Shown: positions 9,724 to 18,963, counted from the first letter of the stretch. The stretch: DNA of 64,000 nt from Bradyrhizobium sp. LHD-71 (GCF_031157255.1 NZ_JAVIFX010000028.1:1-64000), one strand, 5' to 3'. The notes: generated from the letters alone by a model not told the origin. Made by a program: numbers and translations.

Positions 9724-10572
9724 CTAGCCCTGCCACTGCGATTGTGATTGCGACTGCCCGCCGCGGCCGGCCTGCTCGACCTTGACTGCCACCGTCAGCG
9801 TCTCCGTGCCGCCGCCATAGCGGGTGCCGCGCACTGGAGCGGCGCCGAGATAGTCGAGCCCGATCGCGACGCGGACATGGGCGTCGGTGGCGCAGATGCT
9901 GTTGGCGGGGTCGAAGCCGATCCAGCCCAGATCAGGCACGTAGGCCTCGGCCCAGGCGTGGCCGGCGTCCTGATGCACCGTGCCGTCCGACCGCAGGAAA
10001 TGTCCGGAGACGAAACGCGCCGGCACCCCGCCGCTGCGGGCGCAGGCAATGAAGATGTGCGCGTAATCCTGGCAGACGCCGCGCTTGAGCGCGAACGCCT
10101 CGGCCGCGGAGGTCCCGCTGTTGGTCGGGTCCTCGTCAAAGGTCATGTGATCGCTGATCTCGGTCATCAGCGTGTGCAGGAAGCCGAGCGTGTCGCTCTC
10201 GGCCTCGCTGCGCAACTGCCGCGCGACCGCCAGCATCGCCGGATTGACCAGGGTCAGGTCGGTCTGGCGCAGAAACATGCCGGCCGGAAAGCGCTCGTCC
10301 GCGCCGCGCAGCACGCCGCCGGTGTCGTGGGTCTCAATCAAGCCCTCGGCGATGATCTGAATGTCGCCGACGGGACCGCAGGACAGCACATGGGTGACGT
10401 TGCCGAACGCATCCTCATGCGTGTCGAGCTTGGTGTCCGTGGAGACATCGATCTGCCATTCCGCCACATATTGCCCGTCATGGCTGCCGGGCGTCATGCG
10501 CAAGATCTGGATCACGCTGGTGGCCGGCGGCTCGTAGCGATAGGTGGTGGTGTGCTGGATTCGCAGGCGCAT
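9724..10572 (-). CDS. Transglutaminase-like protein of the Anbu/ATP-grasp locus
   Basis: 282 residues with a bacterial transglutaminase N-terminal beta domain (MRLRIQHTTTYRYEPPATS) and a papain-like core. The catalytic triad is visible: Cys167 in RGVCQDYAH, His205 in DAGHAWAEAY and Asp221 in GFDPANS. Members can act as peptidases, amidases or cross-linkers. Its usual neighbours are exactly those found here: the alpha-E protein and the circularly permuted ATP-grasp protein upstream. The C-terminus is an unusual Gly/Gln/Ser-rich tail (GGQSQSQSQWQG). It likely hydrolyses or transfers a peptide made by the ATP-grasp ligase, an inference from gene linkage described for these families. Confidence 0.9.
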   Translation of the reverse strand: MRLRIQHTTTYRYEPPATSVIQILRMTPGSHDGQYVAEWQIDVSTDTKLDTHEDAFGNVTHVLSCGPVGDIQIIAEGLIETHDTGGVLRGADERFPAGMFLRQTDLTLVNPAMLAVARQLRSEAESDTLGFLHTLMTEISDHMTFDEDPTNSGTSAAEAFALKRGVCQDYAHIFIACARSGGVPARFVSGHFLRSDGTVHQDAGHAWAEAYVPDLGWIGFDPANSICATDAHVRVAIGLDYLGAAPVRGTRYGGGTETLTVAVKVEQAGRGGQSQSQSQWQG

Positions 10573-10586
10573 GGTGTTTCTGATCG

Positions 10587-10666
10587 GTCATTCCGGGATG
10601 GTCCGAAGGACCAGACCCGGAATCTCGAGATTCCGGGTTCGATGCTTCGCATCGTCCCGGAATGAC
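10587..10666. repeat. Intergenic palindromic element
   Basis: GTCATTCCGGGA and TCCCGGAATGAC form the outer arms, with CCCGGAATCTCGAGATTCCGGG as an internal palindrome. It separates the transglutaminase gene from the alpha-E gene. Confidence 0.85.
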
Positions 10667-10690
10667 GAAGGGTGAGAGTTTCGGTCCTGA

Positions 10691-11635
10691 CTAGATCAAA
10701 TACTGCTTCGTGATGATTTCGCCCAGCCTGGAATTATCTGCGATGAATTCCTGAATGAATTCATGCACGCCATGCTGGAAAATGTCGTTCATATTGCTGT
10801 GTTCCAGCCGGTTGCGGATGCCGCGGGCGTGGCGCTGGGCGGGGCCCTGGCGGCCATAGGCGACGCCGATCTGGTCGAGGTTGCGCACCAGATTGCCGTA
10901 ACAGCTTGCGAGCGAGCGCGGCAGCGTGTCGTTGAGGATCAGGAGATCCGCGATCAGCCACGGCTTCAGCGTCTCGCGATAGACCCAGTGATAGGCCGTC
11001 AGTGCCGAGACCGAGCGCAGGATCGAGCTCCACTGATAGAAATCGAGCGGGCCGCCGACGTGCTCTTCCTCGGGCAGGAGCACGTGATACTTCACATCGA
11101 GAATGCGCGCGGTGTTGTCGGCGCGCTCCAGATGCACGCCCATCCGCGAGAACCAGTAGGCGTCGTTGCGCAGCATGGTCCGGTAGGCCGAGCCGTCGAA
11201 GCGCAGCGAAGTCTCCTGCACGAAACGCAGGAATTTCGCGAGATCCTCGCGCGTGGAGGTGCCCTTGCTCCAGACCGCCTGGAGCTCGATCCAGGCGGAG
11301 TTGATGGTGTCCCACATCTCGCTGGTCAGTGCGGTGCGCACCGAGCGCGAGTTCAGCCGCGCCGCCTCGATGCAGTTCCTGATCGAGGACGGATTGTTTG
11401 CCGAGAACGAGAGATAATCGACGACGTTGTTCTCGTTGGCTTCCTCGTATTGCTGATAGAAGCTGCCGGCGACGCCGGCCGTGAGCAGCGCTGAGTCCCA
11501 TTCATTGGTCTTGCCGATATAGGCGGCGGGAAGCGCGGTGACGCGCAAGGTCGCATCGATGGTGCGCGCGAGGTACTCGGCACGTTCGACGTAGCGGGCG
11601 AGCCAGTAGAGGTTTTCGGCGGTACGCGACAGCAT
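10691..11635 (-). CDS. Alpha-E domain protein
   Basis: 314-residue, mostly helical protein of the alpha-E family (formerly DUF403). The start MLSRTAENLYWLARYVERAEYLARTID is nearly invariant in the family. Function is not established; it co-occurs almost always with the circularly permuted ATP-grasp protein, whose gene ends five bases upstream here, so the two are surely co-transcribed and probably form a complex. No signal peptide or membrane helix is seen. Confidence 0.92.
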   Translation of the reverse strand: MLSRTAENLYWLARYVERAEYLARTIDATLRVTALPAAYIGKTNEWDSALLTAGVAGSFYQQYEEANENNVVDYLSFSANNPSSIRNCIEAARLNSRSVRTALTSEMWDTINSAWIELQAVWSKGTSTREDLAKFLRFVQETSLRFDGSAYRTMLRNDAYWFSRMGVHLERADNTARILDVKYHVLLPEEEHVGGPLDFYQWSSILRSVSALTAYHWVYRETLKPWLIADLLILNDTLPRSLASCYGNLVRNLDQIGVAYGRQGPAQRHARGIRNRLEHSNMNDIFQHGVHEFIQEFIADNSRLGEIITKQYLI

Positions 11636-11640
11636 TCGCT

Positions 11641-13059
11641 CTACTCGTCCAGGATCCAGGTGTCTTTGGTGCCGCCGCCCTGGCTGGAATTGACCACCAG
11701 GGAGCCTTCCTTCAGCGCGACGCGGGTCAGCCCGCCCGGCACGATCGTGGTACGCTTGCTGCCCGTGAGCACGAAGGGCCTTAAGTCGACATGGCGCGGC
11801 GCAAGACCCGATGCCGTGCAGGTCGGGCAGGTCGAGAGCGCCAGCGTCGGCTGCGCGATGAAACCTTCCGGCTCGCGCTTGAGCTTCTCGCGGAAGGCTT
11901 CGATGGTCGCTTTCGTTGCGGCAGGTCCAATCAGCATGCCGTAGCCGCCGGAGCCGTGGACCTCCTTGACGACGAGCTCGCTCAAGTTGTCCAGCACGTA
12001 AGCGAGGTCCTTGGGTTCGCGGCAGCGCCAGGTCGGCACGTTCTTCAGGATCGGCTCCTCCCCGAGATAGAACTTCACGATGTCGGGCATGTAGGAGTAG
12101 ATCGCCTTGTCGTCGGCAATGCCGGTGCCGACGGCATTGGCGAGCGTGATGTTGCCGGCTGCATAGGCCGACATCAGCCCGGGCACGCCGAGCACGGAAT
12201 CGGGACGGAAGGTGAGGGGATCGAGGAAGTCGTCGTCGACACGGCGATAGATCACGTCGACCCGTTTCAGCCCTTCCGTCGTCCGCATGAACACTTCGTT
12301 GTTCTTGACGATGAGGTCGCGGCCCTCGACCAGCTCGATGCCGAGCTTGTCGGCCAGAAAGGAGTGCTCGTAATAAGCCGAGTTGTAGACGCCGGGCGTG
12401 AGCAGCGCGACTGTCGGCTCACTGGACGCGCTTAGTGGTGCCACCGAGCGGAGCGCAGCGAGCAGCTCGTCCGGATAGCGCTCGACCGGCGCCACCTTGT
12501 GGCGGGCGAACAGATCCGGAAACAGCCGCATCATGATCTCGCGGTTTTCCAGCATGTAGGACACGCCGGACGGCGTGCGGGCGTTGTCCTCCAGCACTAT
12601 GAAATCTTCGGCGTCGACCCGGACGATGTCGATGCCGGCGATGTGCACATAGACGTCGTGCGGCACCTGCTGGCCGTTCATCTCGGGCCGGAACACCGGG
12701 TTCTGGAAGATCAGATCATCGGGCACGATCTCGGCGCGCAGGATGTCGCGGCCGTGATAGATGTCGCGCAGGAACATGTTCAGAGCGCGCACCCGCTGCT
12801 TCAGGCCCTTTTCCAGCAGCGTCCATTCCTTGCCGGACATGATCCGCGGAATCACGTCGAAGGGAATCAGGCGCTCGGTGGAGTCGGAGTCCCCGTAGAC
12901 GGCGAAGGTGATGCCGATGCGTCGGAACAGGAGCTCGGCCTCCTGGCGGCGATATTCGAGCGCCTCGGGAGGCGTCTCCTTGAGCCAGCGTGCCAGCTCC
13001 TGATAGGCGGGGCGAAGGTCCCCACCCGGAATGTTCATTTCATCAAACGCGACTGCCAT
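11641..13059 (-). CDS. Circularly permuted ATP-grasp protein
   Basis: 472-residue member of the DUF404/DUF407 group, predicted to ligate an amino acid or small acid to an amine or peptide using ATP. Typical segments include RVRALNMFLRDIYHGRDIL, YVHIAGIDIVRVDAEDFIVLEDNARTPSG and the C-terminal VKEVHGSGGYGMLIGP that corresponds to the nucleotide-binding lid. The ATG at 13059 (MAVAFDEMN) was chosen because it gives the family's usual length; the extra 47 upstream residues possible in frame look non-coding. It heads the alpha-E/transglutaminase/CMD/Anbu gene set. Confidence 0.9.
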   Translation of the reverse strand: MAVAFDEMNIPGGDLRPAYQELARWLKETPPEALEYRRQEAELLFRRIGITFAVYGDSDSTERLIPFDVIPRIMSGKEWTLLEKGLKQRVRALNMFLRDIYHGRDILRAEIVPDDLIFQNPVFRPEMNGQQVPHDVYVHIAGIDIVRVDAEDFIVLEDNARTPSGVSYMLENREIMMRLFPDLFARHKVAPVERYPDELLAALRSVAPLSASSEPTVALLTPGVYNSAYYEHSFLADKLGIELVEGRDLIVKNNEVFMRTTEGLKRVDVIYRRVDDDFLDPLTFRPDSVLGVPGLMSAYAAGNITLANAVGTGIADDKAIYSYMPDIVKFYLGEEPILKNVPTWRCREPKDLAYVLDNLSELVVKEVHGSGGYGMLIGPAATKATIEAFREKLKREPEGFIAQPTLALSTCPTCTASGLAPRHVDLRPFVLTGSKRTTIVPGGLTRVALKEGSLVVNSSQGGGTKDTWILDE

Positions 13060-13337
13060 AGATCCCGACTTGTCTCCGCAAGGCGTTGCGTCATTGGACA
13101 GGCCGCCAAGCCCTAGTGAAGGCCGTAACGTCCCGCGTCCATGCGGCAAGAGTGCATGACTTTCATGTGGTAGCAAGGGCCGGGCCATCGCGATAAGCAT
13201 GGAGGATGGGCATTTGCCGGGGACGGCTGGCGGCGTGCCTGAAAAAATGGCTGAGGACTGCTTATTTCGGCAGCAAAACCGCGTGACTTCAACGCGTTAC
13301 CTCGGCAAAGTCGGCGCCACAGGTGAGGGATAGTTTT

Positions 13338-14075
13338 ATGAGCGAGATCGTCACGGCGGGCATTCTGGTCATTGGGGACGAAATCCTGTCGGGCCGGACC
13401 AAGGACAAGAACATCGGCTTCATCGCCGAATATCTGACCAATATCGGCATCGACCTGAAGGAGGTCCGCGTCGTCGCCGACGACGAGCCCGACATCATCG
13501 CCGCACTGGATGCGCTGCGGCATCGCTACACCTACGTCTTCACCACCGGCGGCATCGGCCCGACCCATGACGACATCACCGCCGACAGCGTCGCCAAGGC
13601 GTTCGGCGTCGGCATCGATCATCATCCGGAGGTGGTCGCGCGCTTCCGCGAGCGCTGGAGCGAGCAGGACCTCAACGAGGCCCGCCTGCGCATGGCCCGC
13701 ATCCCCGACGGTGCTGAGCTGATCCAGAGCGCGACCATCCTCGCGCCCGGCTTCAAGATCGGCAATGTCATCGTGATGGCCGGCGTGCCCTCGATCATGC
13801 AGGCGATGATGGACATCGTCTCGCCGAAGCTGAAATCGGGCGTGCGCATGCTGTCCGAATCGGTCCGCGCCAATGCGCGGGAAGGCGATATCGGCAGCCC
13901 GCTACGCGCGATCGCAGAAGCCCATCCCGACACCATCATCGGCAGCTATCCGTTCATGGACGAGGACTCGAGGCCCAACACCAATCTCGTGGTGCGCTCG
14001 CGCGATGCGGACAAGCTCGCGGCCGCGATGGCCGCGGTGAAGGAAATGCTGGCGGGATTGAACGTCAGCCGCTAG
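13338..14075 (+). CDS. CinA-like molybdopterin-binding-fold protein
   Basis: 245 residues covering only the MoCF/MoeA-like domain of Cin[16 protein letters not shown] at the N-terminus and [16 protein letters not shown] at about residue 70. The C-terminal nicotinamide-nucleotide amidase (PncC) domain of full CinA is absent, so this is the stand-alone form common in alphaproteobacteria, where the N-domain can act as an ADP-ribose pyrophosphatase in characterised homologues. The ATG at 13338 is preferred to an in-frame GTG fifteen bases upstream because GTGAGGG is then positioned as ribosome site. Downstream gpt follows after 35 bases and may be co-transcribed. Confidence 0.88.
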   Translation: MSEIVTAGILVIGDEILSGRTKDKNIGFIAEYLTNIGIDLKEVRVVADDEPDIIAALDALRHRYTYVFTTGGIGPTHDDITADSVAKAFGVGIDHHPEVVARFRERWSEQDLNEARLRMARIPDGAELIQSATILAPGFKIGNVIVMAGVPSIMQAMMDIVSPKLKSGVRMLSESVRANAREGDIGSPLRAIAEAHPDTIIGSYPFMDEDSRPNTNLVVRSRDADKLAAAMAAVKEMLAGLNVSR

Positions 14076-14110
14076 CACCTGACGGCCGACGGACGAAGCA
14101 GGAGACGACA

Positions 14111-14638
14111 ATGGCGGGTGAAGCACCGGAACTCAGCGCGCAGGAGCGGGCGGGCAAGGCCTTCCCGGTCTCATGGGACCAGTTCCACCGGGATTGCCGG
14201 GCGCTGAGCTGGCGGCTCAACGAGGTCGGTCCGTTCCATGCGGTGATTGCGATCACCCGCGGCGGCCTGGTGCCGGCCGCGATCGTGGCGCGCGAGCTTG
14301 GCGTGCGCGTGATCGATACGGTCTGCATCGCGAGCTACGATCACAACAAGCAGGGCGACCTCCAGGTCCTCAAGGGAATTTCCGAGGCGGCGATGAAGCT
14401 CGGCGGCGGCACCGGCAAGGGCCTGTTGATCGTCGACGACCTCGTCGACACCGGCAAGACCGGCAAGCTGGTGCGCGAGATGCTGCCCGATGCGCATTTC
14501 GCCACCGTCTACGCCAAGCCGATGGGTCGTCCGCTGGTCGATACCTTCATCACGGAGGTGTCGCAGGACACCTGGATCTTCTTTCCCTGGGACACCGCGC
14601 TGTCTTACCACCCGCCGCTGCGCGACGGGGCGGCGTGA
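14111..14638 (+). CDS. gpt: Xanthine phosphoribosyltransferase
   Basis: Salvages xanthine and guanine to nucleotides using PRPP in the cytoplasm or at the membrane. It has 175 residues. The PRPP-binding motif is [16 protein letters not shown] at about residue 99, and the first loop [17 protein letters not shown] is at about 48; both are as in E. coli Gpt. The C-terminal [16 protein letters not shown] matches the base-binding hood region. GGAG precedes the ATG. The gene follows the CinA-like gene in the same direction. Confidence 0.93.
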   Translation: MAGEAPELSAQERAGKAFPVSWDQFHRDCRALSWRLNEVGPFHAVIAITRGGLVPAAIVARELGVRVIDTVCIASYDHNKQGDLQVLKGISEAAMKLGGGTGKGLLIVDDLVDTGKTGKLVREMLPDAHFATVYAKPMGRPLVDTFITEVSQDTWIFFPWDTALSYHPPLRDGAA

Positions 14639-14646
14639 ATTCCGCC

Positions 14647-14731
14647 GTCATTGCGATGGGCGGAGCGACGAAGCAATCCAGACTGCTTCCGCAGATGCAT
14701 TTCTGGATTGCTTCGCTTCGCTCGCAATGAC
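14647..14731. repeat. Intergenic palindromic element
   Basis: GTCATTGCGA-type left arm and TCGCAATGAC right arm, with inner arms GAAGCAATCCAGA and TCTGGATTGCTTC-like sequence. It belongs to a second family of short palindromic repeats widespread in rhizobial genomes. Confidence 0.85.
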
Positions 14732-14745
14732 GCGCGGAGGCGCCC

Positions 14746-15363
14746 ATGGCCCTGCAAAACCGCGTCACCCCCACCGGCGACATCATCGCCACCTCTCATC
14801 GCGGCCTGTTCACAGGCAATCGCGGCATCATCCACGATCCCGCCACGAAGACGCTGCTGAAGAAGCGCTGGTCGTCGCCGGCCTGGCTCACCTGCACCTG
14901 CGAATTCCGCGGGCGGCGCCGCGAAGTGATGGCGCAGCGGAGCTGGACCGAGCTGTTCTTCCTGGACGAGGCCACTGCGCTTGCCGCCGGCCATCGGCCC
15001 TGCTTCTACTGCCGCCGCGACGATGCCAATCGCTTCCGGGCCGCATGGGAAAAGGGCAATCGCGTACAAGGCGTCCGCATGCACGATATCGACACGGTGC
15101 TGCATCACGAGCGGCTCGAACACGGCAGGAAACGGCTGCACGAACTGCTCATGCCGTTCGAGCAGCTTCCCGAAGGAGCGATGGTTCAGCAGGGTGACGA
15201 GAGCTTTCTGGTGACGCAGGGCAGGGCGCTGTTGTGGTCACCTGGGGGCTATACCACGATCGAGCGTCAGCTTGGCGAGGCGGCGCTACTGACGCCGCCT
15301 TCGATATTGCGCACGTTAAACGCGGGCTATCTGCCGGTGCTGCATCCGACGGCGTCGCGTTAG
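14746..15363 (+). CDS. Conserved-looking protein of unknown function with four-Cys site
   Basis: 205 residues, no recognised enzyme motif. Cys50 and Cys52 (LTCTCEFRGRR) and Cys86 and Cys89 (GHRPCFYCRRDD) form a CxC plus CxxC set that could bind zinc; the GHRPCFYCRR segment is reminiscent of the Ada metal-binding module (FRPCKRC), but the rest does not match Ada. The middle part is basic and amphipathic. Codon use and length look fully coding and GGAGGC sits before the ATG. A role in nucleic-acid repair is a guess only. Confidence 0.75.
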   Translation: MALQNRVTPTGDIIATSHRGLFTGNRGIIHDPATKTLLKKRWSSPAWLTCTCEFRGRRREVMAQRSWTELFFLDEATALAAGHRPCFYCRRDDANRFRAAWEKGNRVQGVRMHDIDTVLHHERLEHGRKRLHELLMPFEQLPEGAMVQQGDESFLVTQGRALLWSPGGYTTIERQLGEAALLTPPSILRTLNAGYLPVLHPTASR

Positions 15364-15380
15364 CGTCGCGCCGACCGCCG

Positions 15381-16403
15381 CTACCCCAGCTTCTCGCGCG
15401 CCAGCGCCGCCCCGGCGCCGAGCGCCATCAGCTTGGCCTCGGCGATCTCGCGACGCATCGGCGCCATGCCGCAATTGGTGGTGGCGATGATGTTGCTCTT
15501 GGGGACGAATTTCGACACCGCGTCGATCACCTTCACGACGTCCTCGGCGGTCTCGACCGTGTCGCTGGCGACGTCGATCACGCCGGCTTGCACCACCTTG
15601 GTCTTGAGCAGAGCCAACAGGTCGAGCGGGACCTTCGAATTGCGGCACTCGATCGCGACCTGCTGGATCGGGCTCGCATCGATCACCGGGAAGATTTGCT
15701 CGTACTGCCGCCACTGGCTGCCGAGCGTCTCCTTCCAGTCGGTGTTGGCCTTGATGCCGTAGCCGTAGCAGATGTGAACGGCGGTGGTGCAGGTCAGGCC
15801 CTGCGCGGCGCGCTCCAGCGCCTTGATGCCCCAGTCGTTGACCTCGTCCATGTAGACGTTGAAGGCGGGCTCGTCGAACTGCACGAGGTCGACACCGTCG
15901 GCCTGCAGCGCCTTGGCCTCCTCGTTCAGGAGCTCGGCGAAAGCGAACGCCATCTTGACGCGGTCGCCATAGTAGCGGTCCGCGATGGTGTCGATGATGG
16001 TCATCGGGCCTGGCAGGGTGAACTTCAGCTTCTTCTTGGTGTGCGAACGCGCCACGCGCGCCTCGTCGGCGTGAACGCGTCCCCTGAGACGGAGCGGGGC
16101 GACCACCTGAGGCACCATCGCCTTGTAGCGGTCCTTGCGAATGCCCATCTCGACCTTGTGCGCGAAGTCGATGCCTTCGACCTTCTCCAGGAAGCCGTGC
16201 ACGAAATGCTGGCGGGCCTGCTCGCCCTCGGTGACGATGTCGATACCGGCGTCCTCCTGGATCTTCAGCCAGATCAACGTCGCGTCGCGCTTGGCGCGCA
16301 AGAGCTCGTCGCCCTGCGACTTCCAGGGCGCCCACAGCATGTTGGGTTCGGCGAGCCATTCCGGCTTCGGCAAGGAGCCGGCGATCGTGGTTGGAAACAG
16401 CAT
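15381..16403 (-). CDS. MetE C-terminal-domain-like protein (cobalamin-independent methionine synthase family)
   Basis: 340 residues, about the size of the catalytic C-terminal half of MetE. It begins MLFPTTIAGSLPKPEWL and contains FTLPGPMTIIDTIADRYYG, VQFDEPAFNVYMDEV and the zinc-site segments TTAVHICYGYG and ATTNCGMAPM (His, Cys and Cys ligands). Such short MetE-like proteins transfer methyl groups to homocysteine from donors other than long-chain folates, or have other substrates. The ATG at 16403 was chosen because GGGAGGG precedes it; the 14-residue upstream extension lacks support. No cobalamin or SAM riboswitch was recognised upstream. Confidence 0.88.
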   Translation of the reverse strand: MLFPTTIAGSLPKPEWLAEPNMLWAPWKSQGDELLRAKRDATLIWLKIQEDAGIDIVTEGEQARQHFVHGFLEKVEGIDFAHKVEMGIRKDRYKAMVPQVVAPLRLRGRVHADEARVARSHTKKKLKFTLPGPMTIIDTIADRYYGDRVKMAFAFAELLNEEAKALQADGVDLVQFDEPAFNVYMDEVNDWGIKALERAAQGLTCTTAVHICYGYGIKANTDWKETLGSQWRQYEQIFPVIDASPIQQVAIECRNSKVPLDLLALLKTKVVQAGVIDVASDTVETAEDVVKVIDAVSKFVPKSNIIATTNCGMAPMRREIAEAKLMALGAGAALAREKLG

Positions 16404-16536
16404 GGCGGCCCTCCCGGCAGGTTGTGTTGCGCCCCTTCCTGCCATGTCCTAACGTCGAGGTACAGAACAACAAAAGTCGTCATTGGCTGGCGGCAGTGAC
16501 AGGGACGGCCGAAAGGAAAGGTCCAAGGGAAAGATC

Positions 16537-17237
16537 ATGATCGACCTCTATTACGCGCCGACGCCGAATGGCTGGAAAATCTCGATCATGCTGGAGGAAC
16601 TCGGGCTTCCCTATACGGTGAAGCCCGTCAACATCCGTGCCGGCGAGCAATTCAGCCCCGAGTTTCTGGCGATCTCCCCGAACAATCGCATCCCTGCGAT
16701 CATCGACCACCGCCTGCCGATGGCGGCGCCGCGTTCTCGGCATTCGAGACCGGCGCGATCCTGATCTATCTGGCGGAGAAGTCCGGCCGTCTCTTACCCA
16801 CGGACCTGCGCGGCCGCTCCACCACCATCCAATGGGTGATGTGGCAGATGGCTGGCCTCGGGCCGATGCTCGGGCAACACGGCCATTTTGCGCTCTACGC
16901 GGCAGAAAAAATCCCCTATGCGATCGAGCGCTACCGCGACGAGGCGGCGCGGCTCTACGGCGTGCTCGACCGCCAGCTCGGCAGGACCGGCGCCTATGTC
17001 GCCGGCGACTACTCGATCGCCGACATCGCCTGCTTCCCCTGGACCATGACGCACAAGGCGCAAGGCTTCACGCTCGACGACTATCCGAACGTGAAGCGCT
17101 GGTATGCCGAGGTGCGCGCCCGGCCGCAGGTGCAGGCGGGCCTTGCGATCGGAAAATTCGTCAAGGAGCCGTTCGACGAGGAATCACGCAAGATCATGTT
17201 CGGCCAGCGTGCGAAGGAAATGCTGGGGAAGCGTTAG
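16537..17237 (+). pseudogene. Glutathione S-transferase family gene with a single-base frameshift
   Basis: The first 60 codons read as a GST thioredoxin-fold domain ([22 protein letters not shown], then [13 protein letters not shown]). At about 16711-16713 the reading frame must shift by one missing base to continue the expected [28 protein letters not shown], after which the frame ending at 17237 carries the helical C-domain (YVAGDYSIADIACFPWT). The whole would be about 233 residues, similar to YghU/YfcG-type GSTs. Either the gene is broken or a base was lost in sequencing; codon use on both sides remains normal, which favours a recent event or an error. Confidence 0.85.
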
Positions 17238-17245
17238 TACCCGTT

Positions 17246-17349
17246 CCTCATGGTGAGGAGCGCCGCAGGCGCGTCTCGAACCATGAAGGCCCGACCGTCA
17301 CCCTGGCCATCCTTCGAGACGGCCGCTCCGCGGCCTCCTCAGGATGAGG
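17246..17349. repeat. Intergenic palindromic element
   Basis: CCTCATGGTGAGGAGC at the left and GGCCTCCTCAGGATGAGG at the right form the outer arms; GTCTCGAACCATGAAGG and GGCCATCCTTCGAGAC form the inner arms. This family is common in Bradyrhizobium and Rhodopseudomonas genomes. Confidence 0.85.
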
Positions 17350-17370
17350 TCCGTCAGTAAAGGAAACGCC

Positions 17371-17979
17371 ATGATCGAATTCTTCTTCGACTGCTCCAGC
17401 CCCTGGACATACCTCGCCTTCCACAACATCCAGCCGCTCGCGAAGGAGCTCGGGGCGGAGATCGTCTGGCGGCCGATCCTGGTCGGCGGCATCTTCAACA
17501 CGGTCAATCCGAGCGTCTATGCCCAGCGTGAGAAGCCGGTACCGCTGAAGGCGCGGTACATGAAAAAGGACCTCGATGACTGGGCGCGCTCGGCGGGACT
17601 TGCGATCAAGATGCCGCCCACCGTCTTTCCCGTGAACAGCGTGAAAGCCATGCGCGGCTGCATCTGGCTCGGTCAAGACATGGTGCCGTTCGCCACCGCC
17701 GTGTTCGAGGCCTATTGGGGCGCGGACAAGGACATCTCGCAGGACGCGGTGCTGGCCGAGATCTGCAAGAAAGTCGGCATCGACGAGCAGAAGTTTTTCG
17801 CCGGCATCGCAGAGCAGGGCATCAAGGACCAGCTCAAGGCCAATACCGAGGAGGTCGTGGCCCGCGGCGGCTTCGGCTCGCCGACGATCTTCGTCGGCAA
17901 GACCGACATGTATTTCGGCAATGACCGCATGCCGCTGATCCGCGAGGCGCTTCTGCGCCGCAAGGCGAGTGCAGCCTGA
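17371..17979 (+). CDS. 2-hydroxychromene-2-carboxylate isomerase-like protein (DsbA/kappa-GST fold)
   Basis: 202 residues. The family start IEFFFDCSSPWTYLAFHN places Ser10-Ser11 as the glutathione-activating residue; GGFGSPTIFVGKTDMYFGNDRM near the end is also typical. Homologues isomerise hydroxychromene carboxylate in naphthalene breakdown, but most in rhizobia have unknown substrates. The ATG at 17371 has AAAGGAA before it, and the longer upstream reading starts inside the palindromic element. It overlaps the next gene by one base (TGATG), so the two are translationally coupled. Confidence 0.87.
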   Translation: MIEFFFDCSSPWTYLAFHNIQPLAKELGAEIVWRPILVGGIFNTVNPSVYAQREKPVPLKARYMKKDLDDWARSAGLAIKMPPTVFPVNSVKAMRGCIWLGQDMVPFATAVFEAYWGADKDISQDAVLAEICKKVGIDEQKFFAGIAEQGIKDQLKANTEEVVARGGFGSPTIFVGKTDMYFGNDRMPLIREALLRRKASAA

Positions 17980-18956
17980 TGGTGAGGGCCGTCGTCTGCC
18001 GCGAACTCGGCCCGCCCGAGACATTGCGGCTGGAGGAGTTTCCTTCGCGCGCGTTGAAGCCCGGCGAGGTGCGCGTCGCGATCCGCGCCGCCGGACTGAA
18101 CTTTCCGGACGTGCTGATGGCCGCCGGCGAATACCAGCTCAAGCCGGAGCTGCCGTTCACCCCCGGCATGGAAGCCGCCGGCGACATCACCGAAGTGGGC
18201 GCGGAGGCGAGCGGCGTTGCCGTCGGCGACAAGGTCATCGTCAAGATGCGCCACGGCGCCTTCACCGACGAAGCGGTGGTGACACCGTCGCAGCTCACCC
18301 CGATGCCGTCGACGTTCGACTATGCGGAAGCTGCGACCTATCTCGCTGGGCATGGCACGGCCTATCACGCGCTGATCGATCGCGGCCGGGTCGAGCCTGG
18401 CGAGGTGCTGCTGGTGCATGGCGCCGGTGGCGGTGTCGGCCTTGCCGCCGTCGAGATCGGCAAGATGCTGGGCGCGACCGTGATCGCGACCGCGTCAAGC
18501 GACGAGAAGCTTGCGATCGCCGAATCGCGCGGCGCCGATCATCTCGTCCGCTACGACCGCGAGCCGTTTCGCGATGCCGTCAAGCGCATCACCGACGGCC
18601 GCGGCGCCGACGTCGTGTTCGATCCCGTCGGCGGCCAGGTCTTCGAGGATTCGATGCGCTGCATTGCCTGGGGCGCGCGGCTGCTCGTGATCGGCTTCAC
18701 CGGCGGCATCGGCTCGGCCAGGACCAATCTGTTGCTGATAAAGGGCGCCAGCGTGCTGGGCGTGCGCGCCGGCGAAGCCGTGCGAAGGAACCCTGGGCTC
18801 GGCGAGGTGCGCTTGAAGGCGCTCTTGCAATGGGCGGAGGAGGGCAAGCTGCGCCCGAACGTCTCGCACCGCCTGCCGCTCGAGGATTATGCGAAGGCGA
18901 TGCGGCTGTTGCTCGACCGCAAGGCGATCGGACGGGTGGCGCTGGTGATGGATTGA
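17979..18956 (+). CDS. NADPH:quinone oxidoreductase family protein (MDR superfamily)
   Basis: 325 residues with the zinc-free medium-chain dehydrogenase/reductase pattern. The N-terminal half has the GroES-like fold (GEVRVAIRAAGLNFPDVLMAAGEY), and the Rossmann motif is VHGAGGGVGLAAVEIGK at about residue 148, followed by ATVIATASSDEKLAIAES. No structural-zinc cysteine cluster is present. Likely a quinone or enoyl reductase; the substrate is unknown. It is translationally coupled to the isomerase-like gene upstream. Confidence 0.9.
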   Translation: MVRAVVCRELGPPETLRLEEFPSRALKPGEVRVAIRAAGLNFPDVLMAAGEYQLKPELPFTPGMEAAGDITEVGAEASGVAVGDKVIVKMRHGAFTDEAVVTPSQLTPMPSTFDYAEAATYLAGHGTAYHALIDRGRVEPGEVLLVHGAGGGVGLAAVEIGKMLGATVIATASSDEKLAIAESRGADHLVRYDREPFRDAVKRITDGRGADVVFDPVGGQVFEDSMRCIAWGARLLVIGFTGGIGSARTNLLLIKGASVLGVRAGEAVRRNPGLGEVRLKALLQWAEEGKLRPNVSHRLPLEDYAKAMRLLLDRKAIGRVALVMD

Positions 18957-18963
18957 CGGTGCC

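Noticed and set aside
15234..16499. Long open frame on the plus strand opposite the MetE-like gene
   Set aside because: High-GC codon bias creates long antisense frames. The minus-strand protein has clear family motifs; the plus-strand translation is low in hydrophobic patterning and matches nothing.
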